64,000 bases of DNA, from positions 3,091,001-3,155,000 of the forward strand of contig NZ_CP015756.1 of the NCBI RefSeq assembly GCF_001877035.1. Direction: 5' to 3'. A program made the position numbers and the translations under genes. Source of the DNA: Clostridium estertheticum subsp. estertheticum (lineage in GTDB: Bacteria > Bacillota > Clostridia > Clostridiales > Clostridiaceae). This document shows positions 1-9,462 of the stretch, piece after piece (position 1 is the first letter of the stretch; each line of letters starts with the position of its first letter). Under the pieces are notes generated by a model. The model was given only the letters and a program-made list of their open reading frames with translations, had not been told where the DNA came from and made no database searches.

Positions 1-219
1 TTTACTTCCCTGACTAAGAGAGCCAATAACATTTTTTGTATTTTTACCATTGACCATCTTATCATAGTTTTGTATTAAAACATCATCAAATGATTTGATA
101 GAAAGATTCTCAGCTTTATATCCATTTGTATTCGAATTCGCTATATTATTAGTTACTGTACTTTGCTTTGCTTCTCCAGTTATGAGTCCTGTAACTGCTG
201 TGTATAAAGCTCTAATCAT
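1..219 (-). CDS. flgF: Flagellar rod/hook protein FlgF (FlhO type), N-terminal part only
   Basis: The gene starts at the ATG at 219 and runs off the left edge, so only 73 residues are visible. They begin MIRALYTAVTGL and contain NNIANSNTNGYKA, the classic N-terminal signature of flagellar rod and hook proteins, which are exported through the flagellar type III apparatus. The start resembles FlhO/FlgF of Bacillus more than hook protein FlgE. The ATG overlaps the stop of the upstream small gene (ATGA), so translation is probably coupled. FlgF versus FlgG cannot be settled without the rest of the protein. Confidence 0.85.
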   Translation of the reverse strand, partial: MIRALYTAVTGLITGEAKQSTVTNNIANSNTNGYKAENLSIKSFDDVLIQNYDKMVNGKNTKNVIGSLSQGSK

Positions 220-377
220 TTTTTCACATCCTTAATAGTTATTGGCATATCATCTGGGTAACGCATACCATACCCACTTGCCTTAATTTCAATTTGTCCT
301 TTACTCGTTTCATAATTTATCTTTGAACCAGCGAGTAAAATACATGCCATAATCAAACCTATTCCTATTCCTATCAA
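216..377 (-). CDS. Small membrane protein of unknown function, atypical start
   Basis: An open frame between the SwrB-like gene and flgF encodes one hydrophobic segment (LLIGIGIGLIMACILLAG) followed by a short polar tail ending PDDMPITIKDVKK. Its stop overlaps the flgF start by ATGA, which argues that it is a real operon member. The first usable start is a TTG at 377, giving 53 residues. The frame is open nine codons further and reads IDFLSDRK before the TTG, preceded by AAAAGG, but only an ATA codon at 404 is available there. LIMAC looks faintly like a lipobox. I do not recognise the family. Confidence 0.55.
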   Translation of the reverse strand: MIGIGIGLIMACILLAGSKINYETSKGQIEIKASGYGMRYPDDMPITIKDVKK

Positions 378-412
378 GAGTTTTCTATCACTTAAAAAGT
401 CTATTAATCCTT

Positions 413-907
413 TTATTTTATATATAAATCCTTTATTAATAGTACTTCCCCCTTACCCAAATGCAATATTTCACAAACTTCGTCAGTAGATGAGCCTTCA
501 CTAAATAACCTTTTTATTTCCTCAACTTTTTTATTACTATTATTATGAGGTTTATCTAAGATGCTACTATCAATTTCGCCTTGCTTAGCTATATATGTAA
601 TGTTCGTATTTTCTTGTTTAATGTCATCTATAGTAATCGAGTTCTCTTTATTATCGTGATCCACTTCATAATCTTTATGTATTTTATTATTTTTAGCCAT
701 AATCTCTTTGATTTCCATTATTTCGCTTTGAAGTTCTAAAATGCTTTCAGAAAACTCCGCTCTAATTTCCCCTATCCTAATATCATCATCTTTAATATTT
801 CCCATAGCATTCCCTAAAACTCCATTAAAGGACTTGTTTTGTTTTTTTATAGACAACACATTTAAAATTATAAGAATTAACCCAATAAAAATTAATAACC
901 CTGTCAT
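413..907 (-). CDS. SwrB-like (DUF6115-type) membrane-anchored coiled-coil protein
   Basis: This 164-residue protein has one N-terminal transmembrane helix (about residues 3-20), a polar coiled-coil-like middle, and a C-terminal motif LFSEGSSTDEVCEILHLGKG followed by EVLLIKDLY. That end resembles the helix-turn-helix-like tail of the DUF6115 family, which includes SwrB of Bacillus. SwrB lies directly after sigD there and promotes activation of flagellar export. The position here, directly after fliA, is the same. The assignment rests on architecture and context, since overall identity cannot be measured by eye. A good ribosome binding site (AGGTGAATTT) precedes the ATG. Confidence 0.65.
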   Translation of the reverse strand: MTGLLIFIGLILIILNVLSIKKQNKSFNGVLGNAMGNIKDDDIRIGEIRAEFSESILELQSEIMEIKEIMAKNNKIHKDYEVDHDNKENSITIDDIKQENTNITYIAKQGEIDSSILDKPHNNSNKKVEEIKRLFSEGSSTDEVCEILHLGKGEVLLIKDLYIK

Positions 908-955
908 AAATTCACCTCAAATCTTAAATTAAATTATTAGTATATAAGCTCTATA

Positions 956-1684
956 TTATAAATCATATTTAAGTTTTACTAAGGCCTTTCTTAGATTTAT
1001 AAGAGCTCTGCTATGGAGTTGGCAAACTCTTGATTCAGATACGCTCAAAATATTTCCTATTTCCTTAAGTGTAAGACCCTCAAAATAATATAAGGTTAAA
1101 ACAAGTTTATCTTTTTCTTTAACGTTATCTAGTCCTAAAGCTAAATATTCGATTTGCTCTTTTTGTTCTAATGCTCCCTCAGGGCTTGGACTCCTATTAT
1201 CTCTAATAGTACCACTAAGTGGCATGTCATCATCATCAGAAAAAATCAGATCTTCAAGCGAAACTACGGATATATAATTTATATTGTTTTCAATGCTTGC
1301 AACTTCATTTATTGTAATACCAAGTTCACTCGCAATTTCGTGGTTTGTTGGTTCCCGATATAGGCATTTCTGAAGATTCTCAATTGCTTCGTTATATCTG
1401 TTAAGCTTATCCATAGCTCCTTTAGATATTGGGCTATTACGCCTAAGCTCATCTATCATAGCACCTTTTATTCTTATTGATGCATAGCTTGAAAACTTCA
1501 TACCTTTAGTGGCATCGTATTTTCCTAAAGCATCCATAAGGCCTAACATACCATAACTAATTAGGTCTTCATATTCAACATATTTAGTTTTTCCAATAAT
1601 TACTCTAGATGCAATATATTTAACTAAAGGTATATGTTTTTTTACAATTTGCTCTCTTATATCATCTGCTTTAGCTATGGACAT
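956..1684 (-). CDS. fliA: Flagellar sigma factor, sigma-28 family (FliA/SigD)
   Basis: At 242 residues this has the usual length of FliA/SigD. Region 2 (VEYEDLISYGMLGLMDALGK, then FSSYASIRIKGAMIDELRR) is the signature of the motility sigma factors, and region 4 near the C-terminus (LTLKEIGNILSVSESRVCQL) is the -35-reading helix-turn-helix. It should direct RNA polymerase to late flagellar promoters and be held inactive by FlgM, encoded at 51.3 kb. The sigma-28-type promoters seen upstream of flgM and the flagellins are its likely targets. AGGAGG lies 7-8 bases before the ATG. Confidence 0.95.
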   Translation of the reverse strand: MSIAKADDIREQIVKKHIPLVKYIASRVIIGKTKYVEYEDLISYGMLGLMDALGKYDATKGMKFSSYASIRIKGAMIDELRRNSPISKGAMDKLNRYNEAIENLQKCLYREPTNHEIASELGITINEVASIENNINYISVVSLEDLIFSDDDDMPLSGTIRDNRSPSPEGALEQKEQIEYLALGLDNVKEKDKLVLTLYYFEGLTLKEIGNILSVSESRVCQLHSRALINLRKALVKLKYDL

Positions 1685-1696
1685 TTAAAAACCTCC

Positions 1697-2341
1697 TCAA
1701 ATTTTTTTCATTTGATTTCTCATAAGTTGAAATATAAATCTAATAAGTTGCTCCCTTGTTGCGTTATCTAAAAACTCGAAACTAAGACCACATATAAATC
1801 TACCATCATCGTCTTTTATTCTCCTCTTTGTTTGCCCCACAATAAGTACCTCTTCTTCGTTAACAGTTAATGCTACCAATAGAAAATCATTATCCTTAAT
1901 TTCCTCTGACACCTTAACCCTCATGCCACCACCACTTAAATCAATAATTACCGCCTTTAAATATTTGCTATTATCAATGGTACTAAGATTTACTTTCGGC
2001 TCATTCTTAAGATTTATGTATTTAGCAGCTTTTATTAATGGTACTCTAACATATCTTCTTCTTTGTATTTCTTTTATTTCCTCAGGTTTTGCTAGGAGTA
2101 AAATGGGGATATTCTCAAATTTACGCCCTATAATTGTAGATGAAAATTTATAAATATTTTCTTCTTCATAATATATTACATCTATTATGGATCCACTTGA
2201 CAATGGAAGATACTCTCCTGAATTCGTAGGAATGCTAATTGCTATGTACTCTTCTGTTACGTCTTGAACATTACTATTAAAATATTTTTCGTCAACTAAT
2301 ATCTCTAGCTTCTTATTTAATTTAAAATCAACTTTAATCAA
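1697..2341 (-). CDS. PilZ-domain flagellar brake protein (YcgR/YpfA-like)
   Basis: The 214-residue protein has an N-terminal YcgR-type domain and a C-terminal PilZ domain. The c-di-GMP binding signature is visible: RRRYVR near residue 95 (the RxxxR box) and DLSGGGMRV near residue 135 (the D/NxSxxG box). YcgR proteins bind c-di-GMP and slow or stop the flagellar motor. The start codon is a TTG with a G-rich ribosome binding site. It lies between flhG and fliA in the same operon, so a second-messenger brake is produced together with the motor. Confidence 0.9.
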   Translation of the reverse strand: MIKVDFKLNKKLEILVDEKYFNSNVQDVTEEYIAISIPTNSGEYLPLSSGSIIDVIYYEEENIYKFSSTIIGRKFENIPILLLAKPEEIKEIQRRRYVRVPLIKAAKYINLKNEPKVNLSTIDNSKYLKAVIIDLSGGGMRVKVSEEIKDNDFLLVALTVNEEEVLIVGQTKRRIKDDDGRFICGLSFEFLDNATREQLIRFIFQLMRNQMKKI

Positions 2342-2354
2342 CTACCCCAACCCC

Positions 2355-3215
2355 TTATGAAAAAATGCTGAAAATCCTTTTAAATAGCCCCTCTACACCA
2401 ATACCACTTACTTTATCCTTTGTGCCCTCAAGTTTACTTGCAATCTTATTTATATCCTGAGCCGCCCCAGAATTCGGATAACTTACAATTACAGGCTCTT
2501 GTTGCCTTACCGCATAAGACAATTTCTTATCTTCACCGATTTTACCCAAATATTCAAGTTTCATATCAAGAAATTTAATAACAGCATTATTAAATTTCTT
2601 AAATGTCAAATCAGCTTCATTATTGTCTAGGGACCTATTTATTATAACTTTAGCAGAATTTTTAATATCAAAATGCTTAACAGCCTTGAGTAAACTATAA
2701 GCATCAGTTAGCGACGTAGGTTCTGGCGTTGTTACAATTACTAAATCTTCACAACAAGCAATAAAACCCAAAACGCTTTTATTTACACCAGCTCCTGTAT
2801 CCATTATTATATAATCAAGTCCCGTTAAAGCTGTAAGCTTATTTAAAAATATATTTCTTTCAACTTCTGTCAAATCCTCAACCTTTGTAAGAGCTGAACC
2901 TCCTGGAAGGAGTTTTACACCAAATGGTCCTGTTAAAACCACTTCCTCGATTTCTTTGCCTTTACTTATAACATCAAATACACTATATTTTGATGAACAT
3001 CCCATTATAATATCATCATTACCCATACCAATATCCGCATCAAAAATCATAACTTTTTTGCCCATTTTTTGAAGTGCTATAGATAAATTCACTACTATAT
3101 TGCTTTTACCTACGCCCCCTTTACCTGATGTAACAGTTATAATTCTTGGTTGCAAATCCACCTTGTTATCATTTTTCTTTGCCATCTGCCTGAGTATTTG
3201 TGCTTGGTCTAGCAT
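2355..3215 (-). CDS. flhG: MinD-like ATPase FlhG (YlxH/FleN)
   Basis: This 286-residue P-loop ATPase has a deviant Walker A (TSGKGGVGKS, residues 30-38) and a MinD-like switch region (IIMDTGAG). FlhG works with FlhF in setting flagellar number and placement and interacts with FliM/FliY or C-ring assembly in other bacteria. The gene overlaps the end of flhF by 7 bases, indicating tight coupling. The N-terminal stretch LDQAQILRQM matches the short helix that activates the FlhF GTPase in FlhG proteins. Confidence 0.93.
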   Translation of the reverse strand: MLDQAQILRQMAKKNDNKVDLQPRIITVTSGKGGVGKSNIVVNLSIALQKMGKKVMIFDADIGMGNDDIIMGCSSKYSVFDVISKGKEIEEVVLTGPFGVKLLPGGSALTKVEDLTEVERNIFLNKLTALTGLDYIIMDTGAGVNKSVLGFIACCEDLVIVTTPEPTSLTDAYSLLKAVKHFDIKNSAKVIINRSLDNNEADLTFKKFNNAVIKFLDMKLEYLGKIGEDKKLSYAVRQQEPVIVSYPNSGAAQDINKIASKLEGTKDKVSGIGVEGLFKRIFSIFS

Positions 3216-4432
3216 ATGGTATCCTCTCCTAGTATAAGGCTAACAATTGAATCAGCAGATAACTCTTTAATATCATCAGGTACGTTCTGACCAATTGACA
3301 CAAAACTAAGAGGTATTTTAGCTATTTCTAGTATATTTAGTATAGATCCATATGTGGAAGTTTCATCTAATTTAGTTACTATTATACTACTATAATTCAA
3401 AATTCGATATCCTTCAATAATATATTTCATGTCTCTATTTTTAGTTGTAGAGCTTAGAACTAAATGGATATTTTTAGTATCTGCTTTTTCTACAAATGTT
3501 CGAAGTTCAGCTATTTGCATTTTATTTTTACTACTTCGTCCTGTAGTATCAATTAACACTACCTCACATTCACTCATACTTTTTATTGCCTTGTCCATAT
3601 CATTCATATTATATACAACTTTGAAAGGCAAGTTCATAATATCAGCATAAGCTTTTAACTGTTCTACTGCACCTATTCTATAAGTATCTACAGTAATCAG
3701 CCCTACTTTTTTTCCCTCAGCTAGAGCAAGCTTACCTGCAAGTTTTGCTATAGTTGTAGTTTTTCCTACACCCGTTGGACCTACAAGCACTATTCTACCT
3801 TGGAGTTTTGGTTTGGTTATATGAATCATTTCTTTTAATATAATTTTTGATTTTTCAAAATCTGTTTTTTCAGTCTTATCATTTTTAATTTTCCTGATTA
3901 TATTCTCAATATTTTCACTATCTACATCATTATCAAATAATATCTCTTCTATGTCACTCTTTTGATTTTCCATTGGCTTGCCAACTTGAGAGAGTTCTCT
4001 CTCGAGAGAGAGCTCACTAATCATAGTTTTCATTTTCATCATTTCACTCATTAAATTCTCTGAATTATTATCACTTTGATTAGAATCTTTATGTACACTG
4101 TTATTTTGTTTTTGGACCACTCTTGAATGGTTTACATTTTCATTTTCCTGCTGCACAACTTTTTTTATTGCTTCTATACTATTTAGTTCTATGTTATTTA
4201 ATTCATTACTATTTCGACCATTGTCATTATCATTTACTGTATTTTGTTTTTTTTCATTTACTTCATTTTCAACTGCAGCGGTAACTTCAATACTTTTTGC
4301 AGAAAAGAATCCCTTTATTCCTGGCTTTCTAATTTTCCTTTGGCTTATAATTACCGCATCTCTTCCTAATTCATATCTTATTCTTGTCATGGCCTCATTC
4401 ATGGTATTAACTATATAATGTTTTATAATCAT
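3209..4432 (-). CDS. flhF: Flagellar SRP-like GTPase FlhF
   Basis: The protein of 407 residues carries an SRP-type NG GTPase domain in its C-terminal half. P-loop GPTGVGKTT is at residues 218-226, and LIDTTGRS and VTKLDETSTYG follow. Residues 60-180 form a low-complexity, Asn/Glu-rich linker typical of FlhF B domains. FlhF marks the site of flagellar assembly and works with FlhG. It overlaps flhA by 4 bases (ATGA), and flhG overlaps its 3' end. Confidence 0.95.
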   Translation of the reverse strand: MIIKHYIVNTMNEAMTRIRYELGRDAVIISQRKIRKPGIKGFFSAKSIEVTAAVENEVNEKKQNTVNDNDNGRNSNELNNIELNSIEAIKKVVQQENENVNHSRVVQKQNNSVHKDSNQSDNNSENLMSEMMKMKTMISELSLERELSQVGKPMENQKSDIEEILFDNDVDSENIENIIRKIKNDKTEKTDFEKSKIILKEMIHITKPKLQGRIVLVGPTGVGKTTTIAKLAGKLALAEGKKVGLITVDTYRIGAVEQLKAYADIMNLPFKVVYNMNDMDKAIKSMSECEVVLIDTTGRSSKNKMQIAELRTFVEKADTKNIHLVLSSTTKNRDMKYIIEGYRILNYSSIIVTKLDETSTYGSILNILEIAKIPLSFVSIGQNVPDDIKELSADSIVSLILGEDTIC

Positions 4433-6495
4433 TGTAGAGTCACGACTCCTTCAGTTTTAATCTCAACTTCATTTGGTATCTCATTAAGAGAAAGCACAGA
4501 TACTGTAGGAAATACCATTTCAATTAACCTTCTGAATGCTGGTCTTATCTTAGGAGATACAAGTATTACTGGTTGGTTATTATGAAAATAAATTGTATTA
4601 ATATTTTCTTTAATAGAATTTAATATTTTGGAAGTTGTCTCTGGATCAACTGCCGGGAAAGAGCCTTGAAGAGATTTTTGAATATTATTTGATACAATAT
4701 TCTCAATTTCAGGTGAAAGTGTCATAATTGTCATAACACCATTCTCGTCAATTAGCCCATTACATATACTTCGTCCAAGTGAAAAACGTACATACTCTGT
4801 TAATACTTCTATGTCCTTTGTTATTCTCGAATTATCTGCTAGAGATTCTAGAATAGTTACCATATCCTTTATAGCTACCTTTTCTTTAAGAAGACTTTGA
4901 AGAACCTTTTGTACTTCACCAATAGTCATAAGATCTGGTATTAATTCTTCAACTACGGTGTTATATTTTTCTTTAACCGAATCAATTAATAATTTAGTTT
5001 CCTGCCTTCCTAGAAGTTCGAAAGCATGATTCTTAATAGTTTCGGTTAAATGAGTTACCATTACAGTAGTTGGGTCTACCACTGTTAACCCCTTGATTTC
5101 AGCATCTTCTCTTTGATCATTATTTATCCATACTGCTGGTAATCCAAAGGTTGGTTCAACAGTATTAATACCTTGAATAGTAATGTCTTCTGAACTTGGA
5201 TCAATACAAAGTAACATACTTGGCATTAATTCACCTTTTATTATTACAGTACCTCTTATCTTAACTACGTATTCATTTGTTTTTAGTTGCAAATTATCTT
5301 TAATTCTAATAGGTTGTACAACAATTCCCATCTCGAGTGCACATTGCCTTCTTACCGATGCTATTCTTTGTAACAAATCTCCACCTGTAGCTTCATCGGC
5401 AAGTGGTATTAATCCATAACCTATCTCTATCTCCATAGGTTCTACAGAAATCAAGTTCATTACATCCTCTGGTTCTCTATTTTCTGTTTCAAAAGATTCT
5501 TGTTCTTCAGTTTCTGATTTTATTATCTTTTGATCTTTTTCATCCTTATTCAAGAAATAAGCACTGGTTGCCATAGCAATAGCTAGTATTATGAAAACAA
5601 TATGTGGCATTCCTGGAATACAAGCCAAAACTACTAACACAAGTGATGCTAAAGCAATAACTTTTGGGAATGTAGTAAGTTGCGATGTTATTTGGGTTCC
5701 CAAATTCACAGTGCTACCAGATCTAGTAACTAAAATACCTGATGCAGTTGATATTAAAAGAGCTGGTATTTGACTTACAAGTCCATCTCCAACTGTTAAC
5801 CTAACATAAGTAGTTGCAGCTGTCCCAATTGGCATACCAAGCATTACTACCCCTATTATTATCCCACCGAAGATATTAATTATAGTAATAATTATACCTG
5901 CTATTGCATCTCCTTTTACGAATTTTGAAGCTCCATCCATAGCTCCATAGAAACTAGCTTCATCTTGAAGCTTTGTTCTTCTCTCTCTTGCCTGTTCCTC
6001 AGTTATAACGCCTGCATTCAAATCAGCATCTATACTCATTTGTTTACCTGGCATAGCGTCTAGCGTAAATCTAGCAGAAACTTCTGATACACGCCCAGCA
6101 CCGCTTGTAATAACAACAAACTGTATAATTATTATTATTAAGAAAATAATTATTCCGACTACATAATTACCACCAACAACAAACTCACCAAACGCTTCTA
6201 TAATATCTCCTGCATAAGCTTGTGTTAATACAAGTCTTGTAGATGAAATGTTTAGCGCTAACCTTAAAAGTGTGGTAATAAGTAATAATGTTGGAAAAAC
6301 TGAAAATTGCAAAACTTCTGTCGTAAACATTGTTAATAATAAAATCACAACTGCGAGTGTAATATTAAATGCAATTATTACATCAAGAAGTTTGGGTGGT
6401 AATGGAATAATAATCATAAGAACTATTGCGATTACTCCAAATGCAACTAATACGTCCAAATTATTCTTTATCTTAAATTTTGCTTTTTCAGCCAC
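4429..6495 (-). CDS. flhA: Flagellar export gate protein FlhA
   Basis: About 690 residues, the standard FlhA length. The N-terminal half has about eight transmembrane helices with the conserved cytoplasmic FHIPEP region (AGRVSEVSARFTLDAMPGKQ). The C-terminal half is the cytosolic domain that docks chaperone-substrate complexes. FlhA forms the nonameric ring of the export gate. An ATG at 6504 abuts the AAAGG ribosome binding site, so the GTG at 6495, with normal spacing, is the more likely start. It sits between fliR-flhB and flhF, the usual order in clostridia and bacilli. Confidence 0.96.
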   Translation of the reverse strand: MAEKAKFKIKNNLDVLVAFGVIAIVLMIIIPLPPKLLDVIIAFNITLAVVILLLTMFTTEVLQFSVFPTLLLITTLLRLALNISSTRLVLTQAYAGDIIEAFGEFVVGGNYVVGIIIFLIIIIIQFVVITSGAGRVSEVSARFTLDAMPGKQMSIDADLNAGVITEEQARERRTKLQDEASFYGAMDGASKFVKGDAIAGIIITIINIFGGIIIGVVMLGMPIGTAATTYVRLTVGDGLVSQIPALLISTASGILVTRSGSTVNLGTQITSQLTTFPKVIALASLVLVVLACIPGMPHIVFIILAIAMATSAYFLNKDEKDQKIIKSETEEQESFETENREPEDVMNLISVEPMEIEIGYGLIPLADEATGGDLLQRIASVRRQCALEMGIVVQPIRIKDNLQLKTNEYVVKIRGTVIIKGELMPSMLLCIDPSSEDITIQGINTVEPTFGLPAVWINNDQREDAEIKGLTVVDPTTVMVTHLTETIKNHAFELLGRQETKLLIDSVKEKYNTVVEELIPDLMTIGEVQKVLQSLLKEKVAIKDMVTILESLADNSRITKDIEVLTEYVRFSLGRSICNGLIDENGVMTIMTLSPEIENIVSNNIQKSLQGSFPAVDPETTSKILNSIKENINTIYFHNNQPVILVSPKIRPAFRRLIEMVFPTVSVLSLNEIPNEVEIKTEGVVTLQ

Positions 6496-6510
6496 AAATA
6501 TCATCCTTTA

Positions 6511-8346
6511 CTATTTTTTCTTCAGTTTATATACCAATGCCAATATCTCTGCTACTGCTTGATACATATCAGCTGGTATTTCTGAGCCTACCTCTAATTC
6601 CTTGTATATTAACCTTGCTACAGGTTTATTTTCAATAATTGGAATATCATTTTCACTTGCAATTTCTTTTATCTTTATTGCAACGTTATCTGCGCCAATA
6701 GCCACAACTATAGGTGCTCCATCCCCTCCTTGCTCATACTTAATTGCAATAGCTAAGTGGGTCGGATTTGTAATGACAACTGTTGCATCAGGTACGTCTT
6801 GCATCATTCTACCAGACGCCATTTCTCTTTGTTTCTGCCTAATTTTTGATTTAATCTGCGGATCTCCTTCTTGTTGCTTATATTCTTCCTTAATTTCCTG
6901 CATACTCATTTTTAGTTCTTTATTATGTTTATATTTTTGATAAGCGAAATCAATTACAGATATTATAAGCATAACTATTGCTATTTTAAAAAATATATCT
7001 ATAACTAGACTTCCAAAGGCCGCCAAAATAGCCTCTATTTTTAAGCTCCCGTAATTCATTATTTGCATATAGTTATTTTTAACAAATTTATAAGCTATAA
7101 CTGATATAAGAGTAACTATAGTTAAATTTTTAATTAAATCCACCACTGATCTCATGGAAAATATTTTCTTAAACCCACTTATAGGATTTAGTTTTTTAAG
7201 ATCTGGTTTAAGTGGTTCACCTGTAAATATAAATCCAGATTGCATAAGGCTTGCAACTATTCCCATTATCATAATAGGAACCACAATCGGCAAAATTAAA
7301 ATACCAAATTTCATAACTGATACTAAAAGCACAGTTTTAAAAGTATACTCAGTAAGTGTAAATGTTAAATAATTGTTTAAGAAAAGAATTACTATACCTT
7401 TTAAATTGTCTAGAGTATATGCCCCAAGCGTCATCATCAGAATTGTTACTGTGAGTAGTGTTGTGGTAGAAGATAATTCCTTACTTTTAGCAACTTGACC
7501 CTTTTTCTTTGAGTCACTTTTCTTCTTAGGAGTAGCATCTTCAGTTTTTTCACCACTATCAGATGAGACAAAAACAAGTAGTGGTATTACTTTATAAAGC
7601 CCCTTGATTATATCTGGAATAGTGTAAAAAGAATTCACTATTAAAGTAATCGCCGCAGGAAGCACTAATGAAAAACAAGCAAGTCCTATTACTATTTTTA
7701 TTGGCATACCTAAAATCATAACATTTAATTGTGGTACTGTTCTTGAAACAAGCCCAATACTTAAATCTGTTATGATAATTATTAAAATAATCGGTATTGC
7801 TATTTTTAATCCAAGCGTGAAAAACTCTATGAAAACTTTCAGCATCATCATAGATGTTTGCTGCGATAATATAAATTTCCCAATTTCAACATTATTGAAT
7901 GAATCAATAATCGCTCTAATTAACATATGGTGGCCATCCACCACAAAAAACATTACCATACTTACCCAATAAAGCAAATTCCCTAGTAAAGTAACATTCT
8001 CGTTAGATATGGGATCAAACATACTCATCATAGAAAATCCGATTTGGAAATCCATAAGTTGCCCAGCCATTTGCGCAGAGTAAAAACAAAACTTTGTTAA
8101 GTACCCAAGCATTAAACCAGTAACAACCTCTGCTAGTGAAAATATTATGAGCGTTCCATTATTAGTAATTAAATTCACATTTTGATAATTAATTCCTGGC
8201 ATAATTATAAAAGTGAAAACAGCACAAAATCCGACCTTAAGCAAAGCAGGGGCAGATTTGGGGAAGAAAATTGGTATACTCATAAAGAATGCTGATATTC
8301 TAAGAAGTACCATGATAAAGCCTAAATAGTAAGCCATATTAGTCAA
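6511..8346 (-). CDS. fliR-flhB: Fused FliR-FlhB export gate protein
   Basis: One 611-residue frame contains all of FliR (residues 1 to about 258, six membrane helices) followed directly by FlhB (from about 262, beginning SGEKTEDATPKKKSDSKKKG). FlhB has four membrane helices and a cytoplasmic domain with the autocleavage site NPTH at residues 527-530. FliR completes the export channel and FlhB switches substrate specificity from hook to filament. In most bacteria these are separate genes. The fusion is known in clostridia. No stop or restart lies at the junction. The start is a TTG behind AGGTGGA. Confidence 0.95.
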   Translation of the reverse strand: MTNMAYYLGFIMVLLRISAFFMSIPIFFPKSAPALLKVGFCAVFTFIIMPGINYQNVNLITNNGTLIIFSLAEVVTGLMLGYLTKFCFYSAQMAGQLMDFQIGFSMMSMFDPISNENVTLLGNLLYWVSMVMFFVVDGHHMLIRAIIDSFNNVEIGKFILSQQTSMMMLKVFIEFFTLGLKIAIPIILIIIITDLSIGLVSRTVPQLNVMILGMPIKIVIGLACFSLVLPAAITLIVNSFYTIPDIIKGLYKVIPLLVFVSSDSGEKTEDATPKKKSDSKKKGQVAKSKELSSTTTLLTVTILMMTLGAYTLDNLKGIVILFLNNYLTFTLTEYTFKTVLLVSVMKFGILILPIVVPIMIMGIVASLMQSGFIFTGEPLKPDLKKLNPISGFKKIFSMRSVVDLIKNLTIVTLISVIAYKFVKNNYMQIMNYGSLKIEAILAAFGSLVIDIFFKIAIVMLIISVIDFAYQKYKHNKELKMSMQEIKEEYKQQEGDPQIKSKIRQKQREMASGRMMQDVPDATVVITNPTHLAIAIKYEQGGDGAPIVVAIGADNVAIKIKEIASENDIPIIENKPVARLIYKELEVGSEIPADMYQAVAEILALVYKLKKK

Positions 8347-8357
8347 AACAATTCCAC

Positions 8358-8627
8358 CTAACCTCCCATATTAGCTATAAGTGCAAAAATCCTAGTAGTA
8401 AAATCAAGCATTATATGGAGCATCCAACTACCCATTAATAAGCCAATTAGTGCTACTGCAACGAGTTTTGGCACAAAAGTTAATGTTTGCTCTTGAATTT
8501 GAGTAGTAGCTTGGAATATACTTATTATTAGCCCTACTACAGTAGCTACAACTAAAATTGGAGCAGATATCATTATTGCAGTATAGATAGCATCTTTTAT
8601 TACGGATAATACAATACTCTCTGTCAT
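8358..8627 (-). CDS. fliQ: Flagellar export gate protein FliQ
   Basis: This 89-residue protein has two transmembrane helices (ILVVATVVGLIISIFQA and LVAVALIGLLMGSWML) separated by the conserved TTQIQEQTLTFVPK loop that defines FliQ. Four copies join FliP and FliR in the export pore. It lies between fliP and fliR-flhB with an 11-base gap on each side and has GAGGTGA before the ATG. Confidence 0.96.
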   Translation of the reverse strand: MTESIVLSVIKDAIYTAIMISAPILVVATVVGLIISIFQATTQIQEQTLTFVPKLVAVALIGLLMGSWMLHIMLDFTTRIFALIANMGG

Positions 8628-8637
8628 TTAATTCACC

Positions 8638-9462
8638 TCAACTAAAACTCATAATCAGCGCTTTTGCAAGCAAATTCCATCCATCAACCATAACAAATAA
8701 CAATAATTTAAATGGAAGAGAAATCATAACTGGTGGTAACATCATCATCCCCATAGCCATAAGTATACTACCTGTTACTATATCTATTATAATAAACGGT
8801 ATAAACAGTAAAAATCCCATTTCAAAAGCTCGTCTTAATTCACTTATTATAAATGATGGCACAACAGCATATAATGGTACTTTGTCATATGTAACTACAG
8901 GTTTTCCATTTTTAAGTATTTCTTTTCCATTACCATCAACTTGATTTTTAACTGTATCCTGTAATTTACCTACATCTAAGAAAAGTTTTAAATCTTTTGC
9001 TCTAGTCTGTTTTAACATAAAGTCCCTCATGGGTTTCGAACCTTTTTCAATTGCAACCTTTTGAGTTATTTTACTGTTTAAATAAGGAGTTAAAGCCTCA
9101 CTATTGATTTTTGTAAATGTCGGAGCCATAGTAAAAAATGTTAAAAATAGAGCAAGTCCAATTATAACCTCTTTTGGTACTGCATTTTGAATACCTATAG
9201 CACTTTTGAATAATGATAACACTATAATTATTCTTACAAAACTTGTAGACATTATAATAATTGATGGCAATAAAGTAAGTACTGTTAGAAGTAATAATAA
9301 CTTAATATTATCAACATACTCCTTTGGTGTACTCGCATTATCAACCGAAATATTAATTTTAGGTACTGGTATTGTAGTTGCATGTACAATGCTTATCATC
9401 GCTATACCTGTTATAGCAAGAGCCAGAGCAAAAACAAACAAATTTTTATTTTTTATTTTCAT
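8638..9462 (-). CDS. fliP: Flagellar export gate protein FliP
   Basis: The 274-residue protein starts with a signal-peptide-like segment (FVFALALAITGIAMISIVHA), followed by the FliP core: MSTSFVRIIIVLSLFKSAIG, the FFTMAPTF helix and the C-terminal MGMMMLPPVMISLPFKLLLF segment. FliP forms the pentameric core of the export channel. Cleavable N-termini are typical of FliP. The gene overlaps the 3' end of fliO by 17 bases, so the two are probably coupled. Confidence 0.96.
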   Translation of the reverse strand: MKIKNKNLFVFALALAITGIAMISIVHATTIPVPKINISVDNASTPKEYVDNIKLLLLLTVLTLLPSIIIMSTSFVRIIIVLSLFKSAIGIQNAVPKEVIIGLALFLTFFTMAPTFTKINSEALTPYLNSKITQKVAIEKGSKPMRDFMLKQTRAKDLKLFLDVGKLQDTVKNQVDGNGKEILKNGKPVVTYDKVPLYAVVPSFIISELRRAFEMGFLLFIPFIIIDIVTGSILMAMGMMMLPPVMISLPFKLLLFVMVDGWNLLAKALIMSFS

